Of a DNA stretch of 64,000 nt, positions 63,396 through 64,000 are shown piece after piece. Both the position numbers and the translations under genes were made by a program. The notes beneath the pieces were generated by a model. The model was not told where the DNA came from, made no database searches, and worked only from the letters and a program-made list of their open reading frames with translations. Position 1 is the first letter of the stretch. Each line of letters begins with the position of its first letter. The stretch comes from Nemopilema nomurai (taxonomy: Eukaryota; Cnidaria; Scyphozoa; Rhizostomeae; Rhizostomatidae), in assembly GCA_003864495.1 (NCBI GenBank), contig ML133386.1, positions 496,001 through 560,000 on the forward strand, in the 5' to 3' direction.

Positions 63396-64000
63396 GTAAG
63401 ATTTGGTTTAAAGCTTTGTTCACCTTTATCGAATCACCATCAAATTGATGTATTTACGTTTTATTTGTGAATCCTGGAAAGCATTAAGAAGAGCCATTCA
63501 GCTGAATATAATTGTTTTCGTGGCTTTAATTTTACATCCCAAAATGGTTCAAATGGCTACACATTGCCTACTGTAAAATCAACTGAAATTTAGGTTTTGG
63601 AATACTTTTTGATTTGTTTCGTTTTAGGCTACATCATTCTTTAAAGGTTTTTGCAGCCGGTTATTGCATAAAGATGGTTCCTAGCCTGCTTTTTGCCCTG
63701 CCAAAGATTTTTTCGAATCCCAGTAAGCAAACATACACTTGATTTGTATTACGCTGAAATAATCACCATGGTTTCCCATCAGGCCTAGTGCAATACTTGA
63801 AATCGAAACAACTTCTCATTTGGAGATCATGACCATGACAACATAATTTGAAATGTCAATTAAAGAAAAATTGCTTATTCACAAGTTAGAGTACATGATA
63901 AATAAAGCTACGAGAATCTTTAGATTGGCTGATTTTAGAAAGTCAACATTTATTTTATAAAAATTAAAAGTCATTGCAAAAGTTGCAGCCTCTCATTCTT
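63396..64000 (+). other. TMEM135 intron 7, right edge
   Basis: The donor gtaaga at 63396 opens an intron. No convincing next exon was found before the window ends. Confidence 0.5.

Overview
The window looks like nuclear DNA of an early-branching animal, most likely an anthozoan cnidarian (stony coral or sea anemone). The reasons are animal protein families (Frizzled, GPR157, TMEM135, MIX23, DBHS RNA-binding protein), short to medium spliceosomal introns with GT-AG borders, AT-rich non-coding DNA, and many minisatellites and small MITE-like elements. The species cannot be named from the sequence alone. All gene models were assembled by eye from open frames, splice sites and reading phase. No alignment was run, and family comparisons rest on remembered features of the human proteins.

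Left end (1-9.7 kb), gene-dense: the 5' end of an unidentified coiled-coil gene on the minus strand runs off the left edge. A 399-bp MITE follows. Next is a complete five-exon MIX23 (CCDC58) gene, a mitochondrial intermembrane-space cysteine protein. About 400 bp after its poly(A) signal comes a nine-exon DBHS gene (NONO/SFPQ/PSPC1 family) whose last coding exon could not be placed.

Middle (9.7-38.9 kb): about 29 kb with no convincing protein-coding gene. It holds several tandem arrays (units of 12, 15, 15 and 18 bp, plus smaller ones), a few GC-rich promoter-like patches and otherwise plain AT-rich sequence. It may contain the tail of the DBHS gene and regulatory DNA for the Frizzled gene.

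Right part (38.9-64 kb): an intronless Frizzled receptor, closest to FZD4; about 8 kb of non-coding DNA; two tandem three-exon GPR157-like receptors with identical intron phases and the same middle-exon length; and then the first seven coding exons of TMEM135, which continues past the right edge. A roughly 59-copy 15-bp minisatellite lies between the two GPR157-like genes, and a 25-copy 31-32-bp minisatellite lies inside a TMEM135 intron.

The most interesting point is gene order. FZD4 and TMEM135 are neighbours in the human genome (11q14), and here a FZD4-like gene and TMEM135 lie 17 kb apart with only two GPR157-like genes between them. This suggests a linkage older than the cnidarian-bilaterian split. 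A second point is that the FZD4-like receptor has His in place of Lys in the KTxxxW Dishevelled-binding motif. Nothing in the window looks like a prokaryotic system, a CRISPR array or a virus.
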